Positions 33,835 through 44,336 of a DNA stretch of 64,000 nucleotides are shown here, in pieces (the first letter of the stretch is position 1; each line of letters starts with the position of its first letter). A program made the translations under genes and the position numbers. Origin of the DNA: Solwaraspora sp. WMMD406 (GTDB taxonomy: Bacteria > Actinomycetota > Actinomycetes > Mycobacteriales > Micromonosporaceae); contig NZ_JARUBF010000001.1 in NCBI RefSeq assembly GCF_029626025.1, positions 4,154,001 through 4,218,000 of the forward strand, in the 5' to 3' direction. Below the pieces are notes generated by a model. It did not search any database. It had not been told where the DNA came from and was given only the letters and a program-made list of their open reading frames with translations.

Positions 33835-34866
33835 TCAGCCGGCACCTTCGCGGACCCGTCCCCGGAAACAAGCCGTCTGAGCACTCGCGCCGTCCGGATT
33901 TTCCGGCATGTCGATCCGCACCTCGGCCTGCACACAGTCGCGGGTGCTGTGCAACACGTTGCCGAAGGTCCCGGTACCGGCGTATTCGGCTATGAATTCC
34001 GCCCGCGCGCCGTCGGCCGGCCGCACGACGTCGACGTGCAGCCGGGTCCCGTACGGGATGCGCTCGACGGCGTACGGCAGAAACCTCGGCCAGGCCACTC
34101 CACACATCGGGGAGTAACGTAGTTCGATCACTCCCAGCGCCTGCCGACCGAGACTGGTTTCGACCTGGTCGACGCTCACCACGTCCGGGTCCAGCGCGCA
34201 ACCGCTGTCCTTGGGGTCGGCTCCGTCGGCGACCGCGCTGACCGGGGCGACGACGGTCGGTTCCCCGTCTGGGGGTGCCGGGGTCTGCGGTCGGGTCATC
34301 GTCGCGCCGAGCAGGGCGATCGCCCCGACGCCGACCGCCACGCTGGCGAGCCAGGACACCGTACGGCGTCGGCGTGTCGGGCGGCGCGCGGTGACGGCCA
34401 CCTGGCGCTCGGTCGGCTGGTGCCCAGGCGACTGGTCTTCGGCCGGCTGGTGCCCGGCCACCTGGTCTTCGGTCGGCTGGTGTCGGGTCGGCTCGGCCGT
34501 GTCGACCTGATCTGTCGCGGTGTCGCCGGCGCCGGTGCCCGTGTCCTCGGTCTGGCGATGGCCGCCGAGCGGTTCCGTACCGGATGGTGCGGTGCTGCCG
34601 TTGACCTGGTTCGCGGTCTGCTGCCAGCGGACGCGCCAGTATTCCAGGTCACCGTCGCACCCTTCGACGAACGCGGCGACCGTCTCCCAGGTGGGAAACC
34701 TTCGCCCGCCAGCGGCTTCGGACAGTGCCGTCTGCGATCGACCTGTTCGGCGTGACAGCGCCGCGTACTTTGGACGCCCGGCGCAATCGCGCAGTGCCCG
34801 CAGTTCCGCCGCGAACGCTGGTATCGGACCGGCGCTGTCATTGAGCTGACGCTCTGGACGCCCCAA
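33835..34866 (-). CDS. XRE HTH – transmembrane – DUF2690 protein
   Basis: TTG 34866 follows GGAAGGGG. The 343-aa protein has an N-terminal lambda-repressor-like HTH (about 15–72: ELRALRDCAG … SRRTGRSQTALSEAAGGRRFPTW), a hydrophilic linker with 10–11-residue repeats (HQPTEDQVAG-type, about 129–157), one membrane helix (about 170–190) and an extracellular Cys-containing DUF2690-like domain (GCALDPDVVSVDQVE … CGVAWPRF). Such one-component sensors are common in actinomycetes; what they sense is unknown. It is convergent with the lipoprotein gene. Confidence 0.82.
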   Translation of the reverse strand: MGRPERQLNDSAGPIPAFAAELRALRDCAGRPKYAALSRRTGRSQTALSEAAGGRRFPTWETVAAFVEGCDGDLEYWRVRWQQTANQVNGSTAPSGTEPLGGHRQTEDTGTGAGDTATDQVDTAEPTRHQPTEDQVAGHQPAEDQSPGHQPTERQVAVTARRPTRRRRTVSWLASVAVGVGAIALLGATMTRPQTPAPPDGEPTVVAPVSAVADGADPKDSGCALDPDVVSVDQVETSLGRQALGVIELRYSPMCGVAWPRFLPYAVERIPYGTRLHVDVVRPADGARAEFIAEYAGTGTFGNVLHSTRDCVQAEVRIDMPENPDGASAQTACFRGRVREGAG

Positions 34867-35273
34867 GGTGGACCCCTTCCCGACCCGGTTGTTTGTCCAG
34901 GTTGATTGTTGCCTCAGTACGTCGACCGGACAACTCCTGTGCCGGGTGGAAATGAGCGGCCGTCCTGATCGTGTGGATCGACGATTCGGATGTCATCAGA
35001 ATGGGACTATCCAATTGGGTGATGAGCCTCTCGATAGCGGATTTATCGCCCTTTGTCGAGTCTGACGTTCCACGGCACCCAGCGGCATCGCGACGCTGTC
35101 AGGGGATGGCGCGCAATATCGTGAAACCCGGTCGTCAGCGGCGGACCACGGTGCAGATGGCGAAGGGCGCACCGGTGTGGTGTCGGGTAGGCGACAGCTC
35201 CCGGCCGGCCAAACCGGAGTGATCTCGTCGGTGGATCTACCGGATATGCCCGCAGTGACGCATCATCGGACAG
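34867..35273. other. Intergenic region between divergent genes
   Basis: A 407-bp stretch of lower GC than its flanks, holding the divergent promoters of the XRE–DUF2690 gene and the metallophosphoesterase gene. I see no convincing reading frame, RNA gene or repeat in it. Confidence 0.5.
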
Positions 35274-36239
35274 GTGGCGGACGGGACGTGGGACAGCACG
35301 ACGGCAGGTGGCGGCGATCCGGTCAGCGGTGGGCTGGCCGGTGCGCGGGTATCGGGAGGTCCGCCGGCATCCGGCGTCGGCCGGGACCCGGTCGGGCGCG
35401 ACGGGCCGCAGCCGACCCTGTGGGGGATCAGCGACCTGCACATCGCGTACGCCGAGAACCGCCAGATCGTGGCCGACCTGCGGGCGCCGTCGCCGCAGGA
35501 CTGGCTGATCGTCGCCGGCGACGTCGCGGAGACGATCGCCAACGTCGAATGGGCGCTCGGCCTGCTGCGGGAGCGGTTCGCCGAGGTCATCTGGGTGCCC
35601 GGTAACCACGAGCTGTGGACCACGGCGCACGATCCGGTCCGGCTGCGGGGGGTGGAACGCTACGCCCACCTGGTGGAGCGTTGCCGGGCGCTCGGGGTCC
35701 GTACCCCGGAGGATCCCTATCTGGTGTGGACCGGCGGCGGCGGGCCGGCCACGGTGGCCCCGCTGTTCACTCTGTACGACTACAGCTTTCTGCCACCGGG
35801 CACCCGCGACAAGGCCGAAGGGCTGGCGTACGCGCAGGGCACCGGGATCGTCTGCACCGACGAGATGATGCTGCACCCGGACCCGTATCCCAGCCGCGAG
35901 CAATGGTGCTGGCAACGCCTGGCGTTCACCGAGCAACGACTGGCCGAGACCGATCCGCAGCTGCCGACCGTACTGATCAACCACTACTCGTTGGTCCGCG
36001 ATCCGATGAACGTGCTGCGCTACCCGGAATTCGCCATGTGGTGCGGCACCGATCGGACAGCCGACTGGCATCGGCGGTTCCGCGCCACGGTCATGGTCTA
36101 CGGGCACCTGCACATCCCCCGCACCACGTACTACGACGGGGTACGGTTCGAGGAGGTGTCGGTCGGCTACCCACGGGAGTGGCGGCACCGGTCCGCACCC
36201 CCCGGTCAGCTGCGCCGGATCCTTCCCGCCGTCGGCTAG
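35274..36239 (+). CDS. Cytosolic metallophosphoesterase
   Basis: GTG 35274 is the only reasonable start. The 321-aa calcineurin-like phosphoesterase carries all metal-site motifs: SDLHI, GDVAE, GNHE, NHY and GHLH. Its first ~45 residues are low-complexity Gly/Pro and probably disordered. Relatives are often encoded beside phosphopantetheinyl transferase genes, but none is present here. The substrate is unknown. Its TAG stop and the stop of meaB on the other strand share the same CTAG tetranucleotide (36236–36239). Confidence 0.85.
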   Translation: MADGTWDSTTAGGGDPVSGGLAGARVSGGPPASGVGRDPVGRDGPQPTLWGISDLHIAYAENRQIVADLRAPSPQDWLIVAGDVAETIANVEWALGLLRERFAEVIWVPGNHELWTTAHDPVRLRGVERYAHLVERCRALGVRTPEDPYLVWTGGGGPATVAPLFTLYDYSFLPPGTRDKAEGLAYAQGTGIVCTDEMMLHPDPYPSREQWCWQRLAFTEQRLAETDPQLPTVLINHYSLVRDPMNVLRYPEFAMWCGTDRTADWHRRFRATVMVYGHLHIPRTTYYDGVRFEEVSVGYPREWRHRSAPPGQLRRILPAVG

Positions 36240-37255
36240 GACCGGGTACGGCCGTCGTGCCCGCCGGTGAAGGCGCCCAGCAACTCGGCTGCCGCCTGCG
36301 CCGCCGTGCTGTCGCCGGCGAGCACCCGGGCCTCGACCTGTGGACCGAGCGCGACCACCGCCGGATGAGTCCGCAACCGGTCGAGCAGGGTGTCGTGGAC
36401 GATCGACCACATCCACCGGATCTGTTGGCGCTGCCGCCGTCGGGCGAGTTCGCCGCTGGTGCGCAGGTGGTCCTGATGGGCGGTGACCCGCTGCCAGACC
36501 TCGTCGAGCCCGCTGCCGTCGCGTCCACTGGCGGTCAGCACCGGCGTGGTCCATCCCTCGGCGGCGCCACCGAGCATCCGTAGCGCGGTGGCCAACTCCC
36601 GGGCGGCAGACCGGGCCGCGTCGGCATGCGTCCCGTCGGCCTTGTTGACCACGATCACGTCGGCGAGCTCCAGCACCCCTTTCTTGATGCCCTGCAACTG
36701 GTCGCCGGTGCGGGCCAGGGTCAGCAGCAGGAAGGTGTCCACCATTTCGGCGACCGCCGTTTCCGACTGTCCGACACCGACGGTCTCCACCAGCACCACG
36801 TCGTAGCCGGCGGCCTCGACGACCACCATCGCCTCGCGGGTCGCCCGGGCCACCCCGCCGAGCGTGCCAGCGGTGGGGGAGGGCCGGACGAACGCCGCCG
36901 TCGACGCCGCCAACCGCGCCATCCTGGTCTTGTCGCCCAGGATGCTCCCGCCGGTCCGGGTCGATGACGGATCCACCGCGAGGACCGCGACCCGATGACC
37001 GGCGGCGATGAGCCGGCTGCCGAGCTCGTCGATAAAGGTCGACTTGCCGACGCCGGGCACGCCGGTCACCCCGACCCGGCTGGCCCGCCCGGCGTCCGGG
37101 GCCAGCGCCACCAGCAGCTCCTGCGCCCGGGCGCGGTGGTCGGGCCGGGTCGACTCGACGAGGGTGATCGCCCGGGCGATCCACGCTGGCGTACCGGCCC
37201 GTACACCGGCGACGTAGTCGGCGACCGCCGGGGATGGTCGGGGCGATCCGGTCAT
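36236..37255 (-). CDS. meaB: MeaB/ArgK-type G-protein chaperone of methylmalonyl-CoA mutase
   Basis: ATG 37255 overlaps the mutB stop (ATGA). The 339-aa GTPase has a P-loop GVPGVGKST (65–73), a VDPSS.RTGG switch, [10 protein letters not shown], and a base-specificity NKADG motif. MeaB gates delivery of adenosylcobalamin to the mutase and ejects damaged cofactor using GTP. The last gene of the mutA–mutB–meaB operon, so all three proteins are likely made together. Confidence 0.95.
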   Translation of the reverse strand: MTGSPRPSPAVADYVAGVRAGTPAWIARAITLVESTRPDHRARAQELLVALAPDAGRASRVGVTGVPGVGKSTFIDELGSRLIAAGHRVAVLAVDPSSTRTGGSILGDKTRMARLAASTAAFVRPSPTAGTLGGVARATREAMVVVEAAGYDVVLVETVGVGQSETAVAEMVDTFLLLTLARTGDQLQGIKKGVLELADVIVVNKADGTHADAARSAARELATALRMLGGAAEGWTTPVLTASGRDGSGLDEVWQRVTAHQDHLRTSGELARRRQRQQIRWMWSIVHDTLLDRLRTHPAVVALGPQVEARVLAGDSTAAQAAAELLGAFTGGHDGRTRS

Positions 37256-39561
37256 CCGGCCCCGGCTTCCGTCGGTGCCGGCCCGCCGGGCGGCGGGCCG
37301 GCGAGACCCGGATGCCCGAGCCGCCGGGACAGCTCGCCGAGCAGGTCGAGCGCGGCATCGGCCAGCACCGTACCGGGTGGGAAGATCGCCGCCGCTCCGG
37401 CGGCGCGCAACGCGTCGAAGTCCTGCGGCGGGACCACACCCCCCACGATGATCATGATGTCGTCGCGGCCCAGCGCGGCGAGCTCGTCGCGCAGCGCCGG
37501 TACCAGGGTGAGGTGCCCGGCGGCCAGGGAGTTGACCCCGACCAAGTGCACGTCTGCCTCGACCGCCTGCCGCGCCACCTCCGCCGGGGTCTGGAACAGC
37601 GGACCGACGTCAACGTCGAACCCCAGGTCAGCGAAGGCGGACGCGACGACCTTCTGCCCCCGGTCGTGGCCGTCCTGGCCCATCTTGGCGACCAGGATGC
37701 GGGGTCGGCGCCCCTCCGCCTCGGCGAAGTCGGCGGCCGCCGTCCGGGCCTGCTCGATCGCGGCCACCGCTCCCGCCTCCCGCCGGTACACCCCGGTGAT
37801 GGTACGGATCTGCGCGGCGTGCCGGCCGTACACCCGCTCCAGCGCCGTGGAGATCTCGCCGACGGTGGCCCGGGCCCGCGCCGCCCGGACCGCCAGCGTC
37901 AGCAGGTTGCCGTCGAGATCGTCGTCGCCCGGCGAGGTCGGTCGGCCGGCGGCCCGGGTCAGCGCGTCGAGCGCGGCGGCACAGTCCGCCTCGTCGCGTT
38001 CGGCGCGCAGCTGACGCAACTTCGCCAGCTGCGCCGCCCGTACCGCCGTGTTGTCGACCTTGAGCACCTCGACCGGCTCGTCCGCCTCCGGCCGGAAGCG
38101 GTTGACCCCGATCACCGGCTGCCGGCCGGAGTCGATCCGCGCCTGGGTCCGCGCGGCGGCCTCCTCGATCCGCAGCTTGGGCAGCCCGTCGTCGATGGCT
38201 CGGGCCATCCCTCCGGCCGCCTCCACCTCCGTGATGTGCTCCCAGGCCCGCCGGGCCAGATCATGGGTGAGCCGTTCCAGGTAGAAGCTGCCGCCCCACG
38301 GATCGATCACCCGTGTGGTGCCGGATTCGTGGGCGAGCAACAGCTGGGTGTTGCGGGCGATCCGGGCGGAGAAGTCGGTGGGCAGCGCGAGAGCCTCGTC
38401 CAGGGCGTTGGTGTGCAGCGACTGGGTGTGTCCCTGGGTCGCGGCCATCGCCTCGACGCAGGTACGAATGACGTTGGTGTAGACGTCCTGCGCGGTCAGC
38501 GACCAGCCGGAGGTCTGGCAGTGGGTCCGCAGACTCAACGACTTGGCGTTGGTCGCGCCAGCCTGGCGGACCAGCTTGGCCCAGAGCAGCCGGGCCGCCC
38601 GAAGCTTGGCGACCTCCATGAAGAAGTTCATCCCCATCGCCCAGAAGAACGACAACCGGGGGGCGAACACATCGATGTCCAACCCGGCGGCCCGCCCGGC
38701 CCGCAGATACTCCGCACCGTCGGCCAGCGTGTACGCCAGTTCCAGGTCAGCGGTGGCCCCGGCCTCCTGAATGTGGTAACCGGAAATCGAGATCGAGTTG
38801 AATTTCGGCATCCGCGCCGACGTGTAGGCGAAGATGTCGGAGATGATCCGCATCGACGGCCCGGGCGGATAGATATAGGTGTTGCGGACCATGAACTCCT
38901 TGAGGATGTCGTTCTGGATGGTCCCGGTCAGCCGCTCCGGCGCCACCCCCTGTTCCTCGGCCGCGACGATGTAGAGCGCCAGCACCGGCAGGACCGCGCC
39001 GTTCATGGTCATCGACACGCTCATCTTCTCCAGCGGGATCCCGTCGAAGAGCTGCCGCATGTCGAGGATCGAGTCGATCGCCACCCCGGCCATGCCGACG
39101 TCGCCGGCCACCCGAGGATGATCGGAGTCGTAGCCGCGATGGGTGGCCAGGTCGAACGCGATCGACAGGCCCTTCTGGCCGGCGGCGAGGTTGCGCCGGT
39201 AGAAGGCGTTGGACTCCTCGGCGGTGGAGAATCCGGCGTACTGGCGGATCGTCCACGGCTGGGTGGTGTACATCGTCGGGTACGGCCCCCGCAGGTACGG
39301 CGGGATGCCGGGCCAGGTGTCCAGGAACTCCAGCCCCGCCAGGTCCTCGGCGGTGTACAGCGGAGCCACCCGGATCCCCTCCGGGGTGTCCCAGGCCAGC
39401 TCCCGTGGGTCCCGGCCGGTGTGCTCCCGCACCGCTGCCGTCCAAGCCCTTGCGCCTGCTTCGTCCAGCTCGGCGGTTGGGTGCGAAGCGGGTGTGGCCG
39501 GCTCGGCGTCCGGGTCGGCGTCCGGGTCGACGAGCCGCGCGTCGCGGAAGTCCGGAATCAT
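37252..39561 (-). CDS. mutB: Methylmalonyl-CoA mutase large (catalytic) subunit
   Basis: Starts at ATG 39561, overlapping mutA by ATGA. The 769-aa protein has an N-terminal TIM barrel ([43 protein letters not shown]) and a C-terminal cobalamin-binding domain with the base-off GQDGHDRG (DxHxxG) and a [10 protein letters not shown] helix. It interconverts (R)-methylmalonyl-CoA and succinyl-CoA using adenosylcobalamin. This supplies or drains propionyl/methylmalonyl units, including polyketide extender units. An N-terminal [10 protein letters not shown] repeat precedes the conserved part. Confidence 0.96.
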   Translation of the reverse strand: MIPDFRDARLVDPDADPDAEPATPASHPTAELDEAGARAWTAAVREHTGRDPRELAWDTPEGIRVAPLYTAEDLAGLEFLDTWPGIPPYLRGPYPTMYTTQPWTIRQYAGFSTAEESNAFYRRNLAAGQKGLSIAFDLATHRGYDSDHPRVAGDVGMAGVAIDSILDMRQLFDGIPLEKMSVSMTMNGAVLPVLALYIVAAEEQGVAPERLTGTIQNDILKEFMVRNTYIYPPGPSMRIISDIFAYTSARMPKFNSISISGYHIQEAGATADLELAYTLADGAEYLRAGRAAGLDIDVFAPRLSFFWAMGMNFFMEVAKLRAARLLWAKLVRQAGATNAKSLSLRTHCQTSGWSLTAQDVYTNVIRTCVEAMAATQGHTQSLHTNALDEALALPTDFSARIARNTQLLLAHESGTTRVIDPWGGSFYLERLTHDLARRAWEHITEVEAAGGMARAIDDGLPKLRIEEAAARTQARIDSGRQPVIGVNRFRPEADEPVEVLKVDNTAVRAAQLAKLRQLRAERDEADCAAALDALTRAAGRPTSPGDDDLDGNLLTLAVRAARARATVGEISTALERVYGRHAAQIRTITGVYRREAGAVAAIEQARTAAADFAEAEGRRPRILVAKMGQDGHDRGQKVVASAFADLGFDVDVGPLFQTPAEVARQAVEADVHLVGVNSLAAGHLTLVPALRDELAALGRDDIMIIVGGVVPPQDFDALRAAGAAAIFPPGTVLADAALDLLGELSRRLGHPGLAGPPPGGPAPTEAGAG

Positions 39562-41480
39562 CGTGCCACCCCCAGGTCGTCCAGCGTGGTCTCCAGTACG
39601 GCCAGAGCGTCGCAGCCGGTGTACAGATAGCCGTCGACGTGGTCGATCCCGGCTGGCCGCCCGGCCAGCCACACGCGCTTGGCACCCGCCGCCGTGAGCG
39701 CGGCGGCCAGCGGCGCGGCGCGCTCGCCGTACGCCTGGTCGGTGCCGCACACGCAGGCGACAATCGTCGGGTCGGCGGCGAACGCGGCGGCGATGGCGGC
39801 CGGGTCGTCGTCCGGTGCCCCGGCCCGGGAGGTGGCGATACCGCCGGCCGCGAAGAGGTTCGTGGCGAAGCCGACCCGGGCGCCGTGCGCCGCCAGCGGA
39901 CCGAGCGTGGCGAGGAAGACCGATGGTCGGGTGCCGGTGGCGGCCAGGTGGTCGTCGGCGCGGTCCCGGCAGGCTTCGAAGTCCTGCGCGTAGAACCGGC
40001 GAGGCAGCGCGCCATTCTGCGCCGGCCGATCCGCTGTGCCGCTCTGCGCCGGCCGGGCCGAGGCGTCGCGCGGCGGGCCCTCGGCCAGGTCGGGAAACTC
40101 GCTGACCCCGGTGATCGGATCCCGCCGGTGCGCCAGGTTGGCCGCCCGTTCGGCCCAGGTGGCCTCGATCTCCTCCGCGACGAGGCCCGTGGCCAGGGCC
40201 GTGGCGATGCCGCCGGCCCGCTCGATCCGGGTGAACCACTCCCAGGCGACCGTGGCCAGGTCGGCGGTGAGCCGCTCGACGTACCAGGAACCGCCGGCCG
40301 GATCGAGCACCCGGCCGAGATGCGCCTCGGCCAGCAGCACCGACTGGGTGTTGCGGGCGATCCGTCGGGCGAAGCCGTCGGGCGGCCCGTACCGCGCGTC
40401 GAACGGGGTCACGGTGACCGCGTCGGCCCCGCCGACTCCGGCGGCGAAGCAGGCGACCGTGGTCCGCAGCATGTTGACCCACGGGTCCCGGGCGGTCATC
40501 GCCGCCAGAGACGTCACCGCGTGTTGACGTTGCCGACCGGCGTCCGGTACGCCACACAGCTGCGCCACCCGGGACCACATCCGTCGGGCGGCGCGCAGCT
40601 TGGCGATGGTCAGGAACTGGTCGGTGGTCGCGGCGTACCGGAACTCCAGCTCGGCGAAGGCGGCCGACACGTCGAGTCCGGCCGCCGTCAGGGCCCGCAG
40701 GTACGCCACCCCGGTGGCCAGAGCGCAACCGAGCTCCTGCGCGTCGCTACCGCCGGCCTCGTGATAGCTGGTGGCGTCGACACAGACCGACCGCAGCCGG
40801 GGATAGCGGTCGGCGTGGCGGCCCACCAGATCGGTCAGCCCGGACAGGTCGGCCGGCTCGCCGGTCCGGGCCTGCCAGCCCACCGGGTCGAGACCGAGGT
40901 TGCCGGTCAGCTCGGCGGGGTCGGTACGGCGACTGGCGGCCAGCGCCAGGAACGCCTCGACCGCCGGGAGCCCGCGTCCGCCGGAGTCGAGGACGACACC
41001 GGCCAGATCGAGGTGCACCCCGTCGAGGGCGTCGCCGAGGTCGGCCGGCTCCAGCCCGCCGGAGCTCAGGTCCAGCCAGACGGAGGTGACCCCGTTGGCG
41101 AGATCGGTCAGCACCGCCTCCCGGGTGGCCTTCGGATCCGGGTCGGCGTACCGGGCCCGCACGTCCCACCCGGCGACCGTGTCGGCCGGCGTGGTGCCGC
41201 CCGCGCCGCCGCCGTCGCGCAGCAGCTGGGCACCACGGACGAACGGTGCCGCCCCGGGTGTCCCGATCGCCGGCGGCGTCGCCGGGCGGGTGTGCAGCGC
41301 GGCGACGCGGATCCCGTCGTAGGTCGTCGTGGCGAGGAGATCGTCGACGCCGTCGATGGGCGTGTCCGGGCCGGCGGCACCGGATTTACGCAGTACGCCG
41401 AGCACCAGCCGCCGCCACTGCTGCGGCGCGGTCGGTGGGAAGTCCCCGGCCGGGCCCAGGTTCTCGGATGGCACTGTCAT
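39558..41480 (-). CDS. mutA: Methylmalonyl-CoA mutase small subunit
   Basis: Starts at ATG 41480; stop overlaps mutB (ATGA). The 640-aa protein keeps the mutase barrel ([52 protein letters not shown]) and a Rossmann-like C-terminal domain, but lacks the DxHxxG cobalamin motif. It is the structural partner of the catalytic large subunit. Low-complexity Gly/Ala (about 85–95) and Ala/Arg stretches (about 450–475) are the only unusual features. Confidence 0.94.
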   Translation of the reverse strand: MTVPSENLGPAGDFPPTAPQQWRRLVLGVLRKSGAAGPDTPIDGVDDLLATTTYDGIRVAALHTRPATPPAIGTPGAAPFVRGAQLLRDGGGAGGTTPADTVAGWDVRARYADPDPKATREAVLTDLANGVTSVWLDLSSGGLEPADLGDALDGVHLDLAGVVLDSGGRGLPAVEAFLALAASRRTDPAELTGNLGLDPVGWQARTGEPADLSGLTDLVGRHADRYPRLRSVCVDATSYHEAGGSDAQELGCALATGVAYLRALTAAGLDVSAAFAELEFRYAATTDQFLTIAKLRAARRMWSRVAQLCGVPDAGRQRQHAVTSLAAMTARDPWVNMLRTTVACFAAGVGGADAVTVTPFDARYGPPDGFARRIARNTQSVLLAEAHLGRVLDPAGGSWYVERLTADLATVAWEWFTRIERAGGIATALATGLVAEEIEATWAERAANLAHRRDPITGVSEFPDLAEGPPRDASARPAQSGTADRPAQNGALPRRFYAQDFEACRDRADDHLAATGTRPSVFLATLGPLAAHGARVGFATNLFAAGGIATSRAGAPDDDPAAIAAAFAADPTIVACVCGTDQAYGERAAPLAAALTAAGAKRVWLAGRPAGIDHVDGYLYTGCDALAVLETTLDDLGVAR

Positions 41481-41570
41481 GAACGAATGCTAAGGCCTCG
41501 CCGGCTGGATCGGGCATGGCCGAGGGCGCTGTGACCACGTCCACCGGCGTGGATAGACCCGACAGTGGTC

Positions 41571-41630
41571 GATCATTGACCGGCGGGACCGATCATTGAC
41601 CGGCGGGACCGATCATTGACCGGCGGGACC
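41571..41630. repeat. Three exact 20-bp tandem repeats
   Basis: GATCATTGACCGGCGGGACC is present three times head to tail (41571–41590, 41591–41610, 41611–41630). The last copy overlaps the final codons and stop of the leftward MpaB-like gene. Candidate variable-number repeat between transcription units. Confidence 0.9.
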
Positions 41631-42461
41631 AAGATCGGAGATCCGATATCCGTCCGGATAGGTCGGGGTACGGATGCCGTCGGCGAACAGCGGCTGGCGG
41701 CGGGGTCGGGCGGCCCACCTCAAAAGGCCCGCCCGTAGCCTCAGCCCGACGTGCAGGCCGACACGGACCGCCACCGGTGCGGCGGTGAGCCCGGTGGCGG
41801 CTCGTAGTCGATCGTCGTACATGGCGGTGACCAGCGCGTCGCCGACCGGGGCGAGCGGGCGGGGCAGGCGGCCGCGCAACAGTGCCCGGGTGGCTTGTTC
41901 GATCCGCGCCGCCTGCGGGCTGAACCGCAACTGGGCCGCGTCGTACGCGTCGAACCAGGCGGCGAACTCGTCGTAGGAGCCGGGAATGTCATCGATCCCC
42001 ATCCGCCGCCCCAGCTGCCGGTAGTAGTGGTAGGCGGCGGCGCGTTCGTGGCAGCAGGGCGCCCGCCAGCCGTACCGTCCCAGCCAGCGGATCGGCACCA
42101 CCACCAGGCAGCCGAGGACGTAGCGGTAGTCCTCGTCGGCGATGTCGTACCGGTGGTGGATCTGGTTGATCCGGCGGACCGACTCCCGGCCCCGGGGGTG
42201 GTCGAAGCCGTGCAGCAGCATTTCGTACATCAGCAGGCCGGTGTCGTCGACGCGTTTGCGGGTGTGCCGCAGCAGCTCGCCGGTCGCCACGTGCAGCGCG
42301 GCGACGCGCGGGAGGGAGAAGGACCGGTTGAACGCCAGGTTGAGCCCGAGCTTGCTGTCCCACGGGAACTCCCGGCGCACCATTGTCTGATAGATCTCCA
42401 GGTAGTCCCGCTCGGGGTCCTGGGTGCGGATCCGTCGCAGGTTGGCGTACCGGTCCTTCAT
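41613..42461 (-). CDS. MpaB-like oxygenase (DUF2236 family)
   Basis: Starts at ATG 42461. The 282-aa all-helical protein resembles the MpaB/Lcp-type oxygenase-like family. It has an R..NQIHHRY segment, an HERAAAYHYYRQLG helix that could supply a heme ligand, and YDEFAAWFDAYD. Members are heme-dependent or predicted oxygenases acting on hydrophobic substrates. It is the last gene of the XRE–ImmA/IrrE–MAB_1171c module, 61 bp after the membrane protein gene. The substrate is unknown. Confidence 0.75.
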   Translation of the reverse strand: MKDRYANLRRIRTQDPERDYLEIYQTMVRREFPWDSKLGLNLAFNRSFSLPRVAALHVATGELLRHTRKRVDDTGLLMYEMLLHGFDHPRGRESVRRINQIHHRYDIADEDYRYVLGCLVVVPIRWLGRYGWRAPCCHERAAAYHYYRQLGRRMGIDDIPGSYDEFAAWFDAYDAAQLRFSPQAARIEQATRALLRGRLPRPLAPVGDALVTAMYDDRLRAATGLTAAPVAVRVGLHVGLRLRAGLLRWAARPRRQPLFADGIRTPTYPDGYRISDLGPAGQ

Positions 42462-42522
42462 CGCCGTGGGTCCTCCATCAGCGTCAGCTTCTCTTTTGTC
42501 GCCGCCGTGCCGCCGGTACGGG

Positions 42523-43719
42523 TCACTCGGCTGGCCGGTCCACGATCCGCGCGCGGTCGACCAGCGCGGAGCGTCCGTACCACCGGGCCACCTGGCTCAG
42601 CCAGGCGATCTCGCCCGGATAGCCGTCGGGTGGGTCGTACGGGTCGGACAGGTCGGGCCGCGACACCGGCGCGCCGGCCTCCGCTTGGCGGACACCGGCG
42701 GCGATCATGGCGGCCTCGACCAGCGCCGAGCGGCTTTCGTCGTCGAGGCCGGCGTCGTCGGCCAGTCGACCGGCGGCCCGCGCGATCCGCTGGTCGATGT
42801 ACGGCCGCAGCGCCAACCGGCCATCGCGGATCTCGGTGATCCGCCGGTGTAGCGCGTAGTCGATGTCGCGCAGCGCGACGGTCGTCCGGTGTGCGCGCTC
42901 GTCGAGGACGAGTTGAGGTGCGGCGCTGGTCACCGCCCGCCACAACGGGGCGAGTTGCCGCCAGGAGCGTTGCCGCCGCGTCCAGATCCGCCCGGTGTCC
43001 ACCGCCGGGCCCCAGGTGGGCAGGGTCAGTCCGACGAGCATCGCCAACGCGCCGATGGTCACCAGGACGGCGGCGATCTGCGACTCGCCGGCGGGCGTCG
43101 CGCCCAGCCGGTACGCCACCAGATATCCGGCCTTACTGACGCAGTAGATCAGCGCGGCGGCCGCGCCGAACGCGGTGATCCGCAGCCCGCGCCGGAGCCA
43201 TCGACGCGGCGTGGCCCGGGCGAACCGCCAGCAGAGCCGGGCCAGGTCGCCGGCGTAGACGACGAAGACACCGAGGTAGACGAGCAGGTAGCCGGCGACG
43301 GCTGGGTGCGCGGCGTCCTCGACGACCAGCCGGACCGGGGGGTCGGCGGTGAGGGTGACCAGCCACAGCCCGGCGAGCAGGGCGAAGGCGCAGGTCGAGG
43401 CGACGATCCGTCGCCGGGCGCGATGGCTGGCGGTGGCTGGCGGCAGGGCCAGGAACAGCAGCAGGATCTCGGAGTTGGCCGCTACTGCCATGACGCCCGC
43501 GTGGGCGAGCAGCTTGGCCAGGTTGGGCAGTCCGGTGGCCTGTTCCACGGCCTGGGCGATCGCGGGGATCGCGAAGGTGATCCCGGTGGAGAAGGCGCAG
43601 AACGCGTACACCATGGCCCGCAGGACCTGGTTGTCGCGGTCGCGCCGTAAGTCGCGCAGCTTGTAGCCGAAGGCGAGCCAGCCGGCGGCGGCGCACACCG
43701 GATAGAGAAGGGTGTCCAT
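42523..43719 (-). CDS. MAB_1171c-family membrane protein
   Basis: Starts at ATG 43719, 5 bp after the ImmA/IrrE gene. The 398-aa protein has about seven membrane helices (1–260) and a cytosolic helical tail (RDIDYALHRRITEIRDGRLALRPY), matching the MAB_1171c family of putative transporters or sensors that follow XRE/ImmA-IrrE genes in actinomycetes. No catalytic or ligand motif is evident. The function of this widespread module is unknown. Confidence 0.8.
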   Translation of the reverse strand: MDTLLYPVCAAAGWLAFGYKLRDLRRDRDNQVLRAMVYAFCAFSTGITFAIPAIAQAVEQATGLPNLAKLLAHAGVMAVAANSEILLLFLALPPATASHRARRRIVASTCAFALLAGLWLVTLTADPPVRLVVEDAAHPAVAGYLLVYLGVFVVYAGDLARLCWRFARATPRRWLRRGLRITAFGAAAALIYCVSKAGYLVAYRLGATPAGESQIAAVLVTIGALAMLVGLTLPTWGPAVDTGRIWTRRQRSWRQLAPLWRAVTSAAPQLVLDERAHRTTVALRDIDYALHRRITEIRDGRLALRPYIDQRIARAAGRLADDAGLDDESRSALVEAAMIAAGVRQAEAGAPVSRPDLSDPYDPPDGYPGEIAWLSQVARWYGRSALVDRARIVDRPAE

Positions 43720-43724
43720 CGTGG

Positions 43725-44336
43725 TCAGCGGGGAGGTGGTTCGAGTCCGTGTCGGAGCCGGGCTTCCAGGTCCGCGTCGGCCGGTCCGGCGAGCCGTACG
43801 TCGGCCGGGGCAGGTGCGGCGACCGACGGGTCCCGGCCGGCCAGCTCCAGCAGGATGGTCGCCAACATTTCGGCTTCCTGCTCCTCGCCCCGGCTGTAGA
43901 CGCCGGTACGGTTGAGCACCCGGTGCACCAGGGTGGGCCGCAGCGCCGGCATCAGTAGCTGGCTCGCCTGCCGGCCGTCGATCGCCAGGGTGCGATGGTC
44001 GAGCAGGATGTGGCTGATCTCGTGGGCGATGATGTGGTCGCGGTGCACCCGACTGGTGCGTTGTTCGTAGGCGACGATGTGTCCGGCGTCGGTGAAGAAG
44101 GTGAGCCCGAACGGCGCTCCGGTCGGCATGGGGACACCGACCAGGGTGATTCCCTGGCCGAGCACGTCGCCGACCCGTCGGCACAGTTCGTCGGCGTCGA
44201 ACGGGCTCGGCAGCCGCAGACCCCGCTCCTGGAGCTGGCGCAGCCTGGTCAGGCAGGTCTGTCGCAGCGACCGGGTCGACTTCATGTCCGTGGTCACCTC
44301 AGCTTCGTCCGCCCGTTGCCACTGCATGACGATCAC
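43725..44336 (-). CDS. ImmA/IrrE-family metallopeptidase
   Basis: GTG 44336 overlaps the XRE stop (GTGA); ATG 44327 or 44285 are alternatives. The 203-aa protein carries a zinc-peptidase HExxH (HEISH in IIAHEISHILLDH) and a helix with EEQEAE as likely third ligand. In ImmA/IrrE systems the peptidase cleaves a cognate XRE repressor upon a signal. Coupling to the XRE gene suggests the same control here. Confidence 0.88.
   Translation of the reverse strand: MIVMQWQRADEAEVTTDMKSTRSLRQTCLTRLRQLQERGLRLPSPFDADELCRRVGDVLGQGITLVGVPMPTGAPFGLTFFTDAGHIVAYEQRTSRVHRDHIIAHEISHILLDHRTLAIDGRQASQLLMPALRPTLVHRVLNRTGVYSRGEEQEAEMLATILLELAGRDPSVAAPAPADVRLAGPADADLEARLRHGLEPPPR

Noticed and set aside
33806-33835. 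Small CCCCG–CGGGG hairpin between convergent genes as a terminator
   Set aside because: Only a 5-bp stem with a 3-nt loop; too weak to call.
39405-41534. Long rightward open frame opposite mutA
   Set aside because: Shadow of the mutase gene with biased Gly/Arg/Val composition and no domain.
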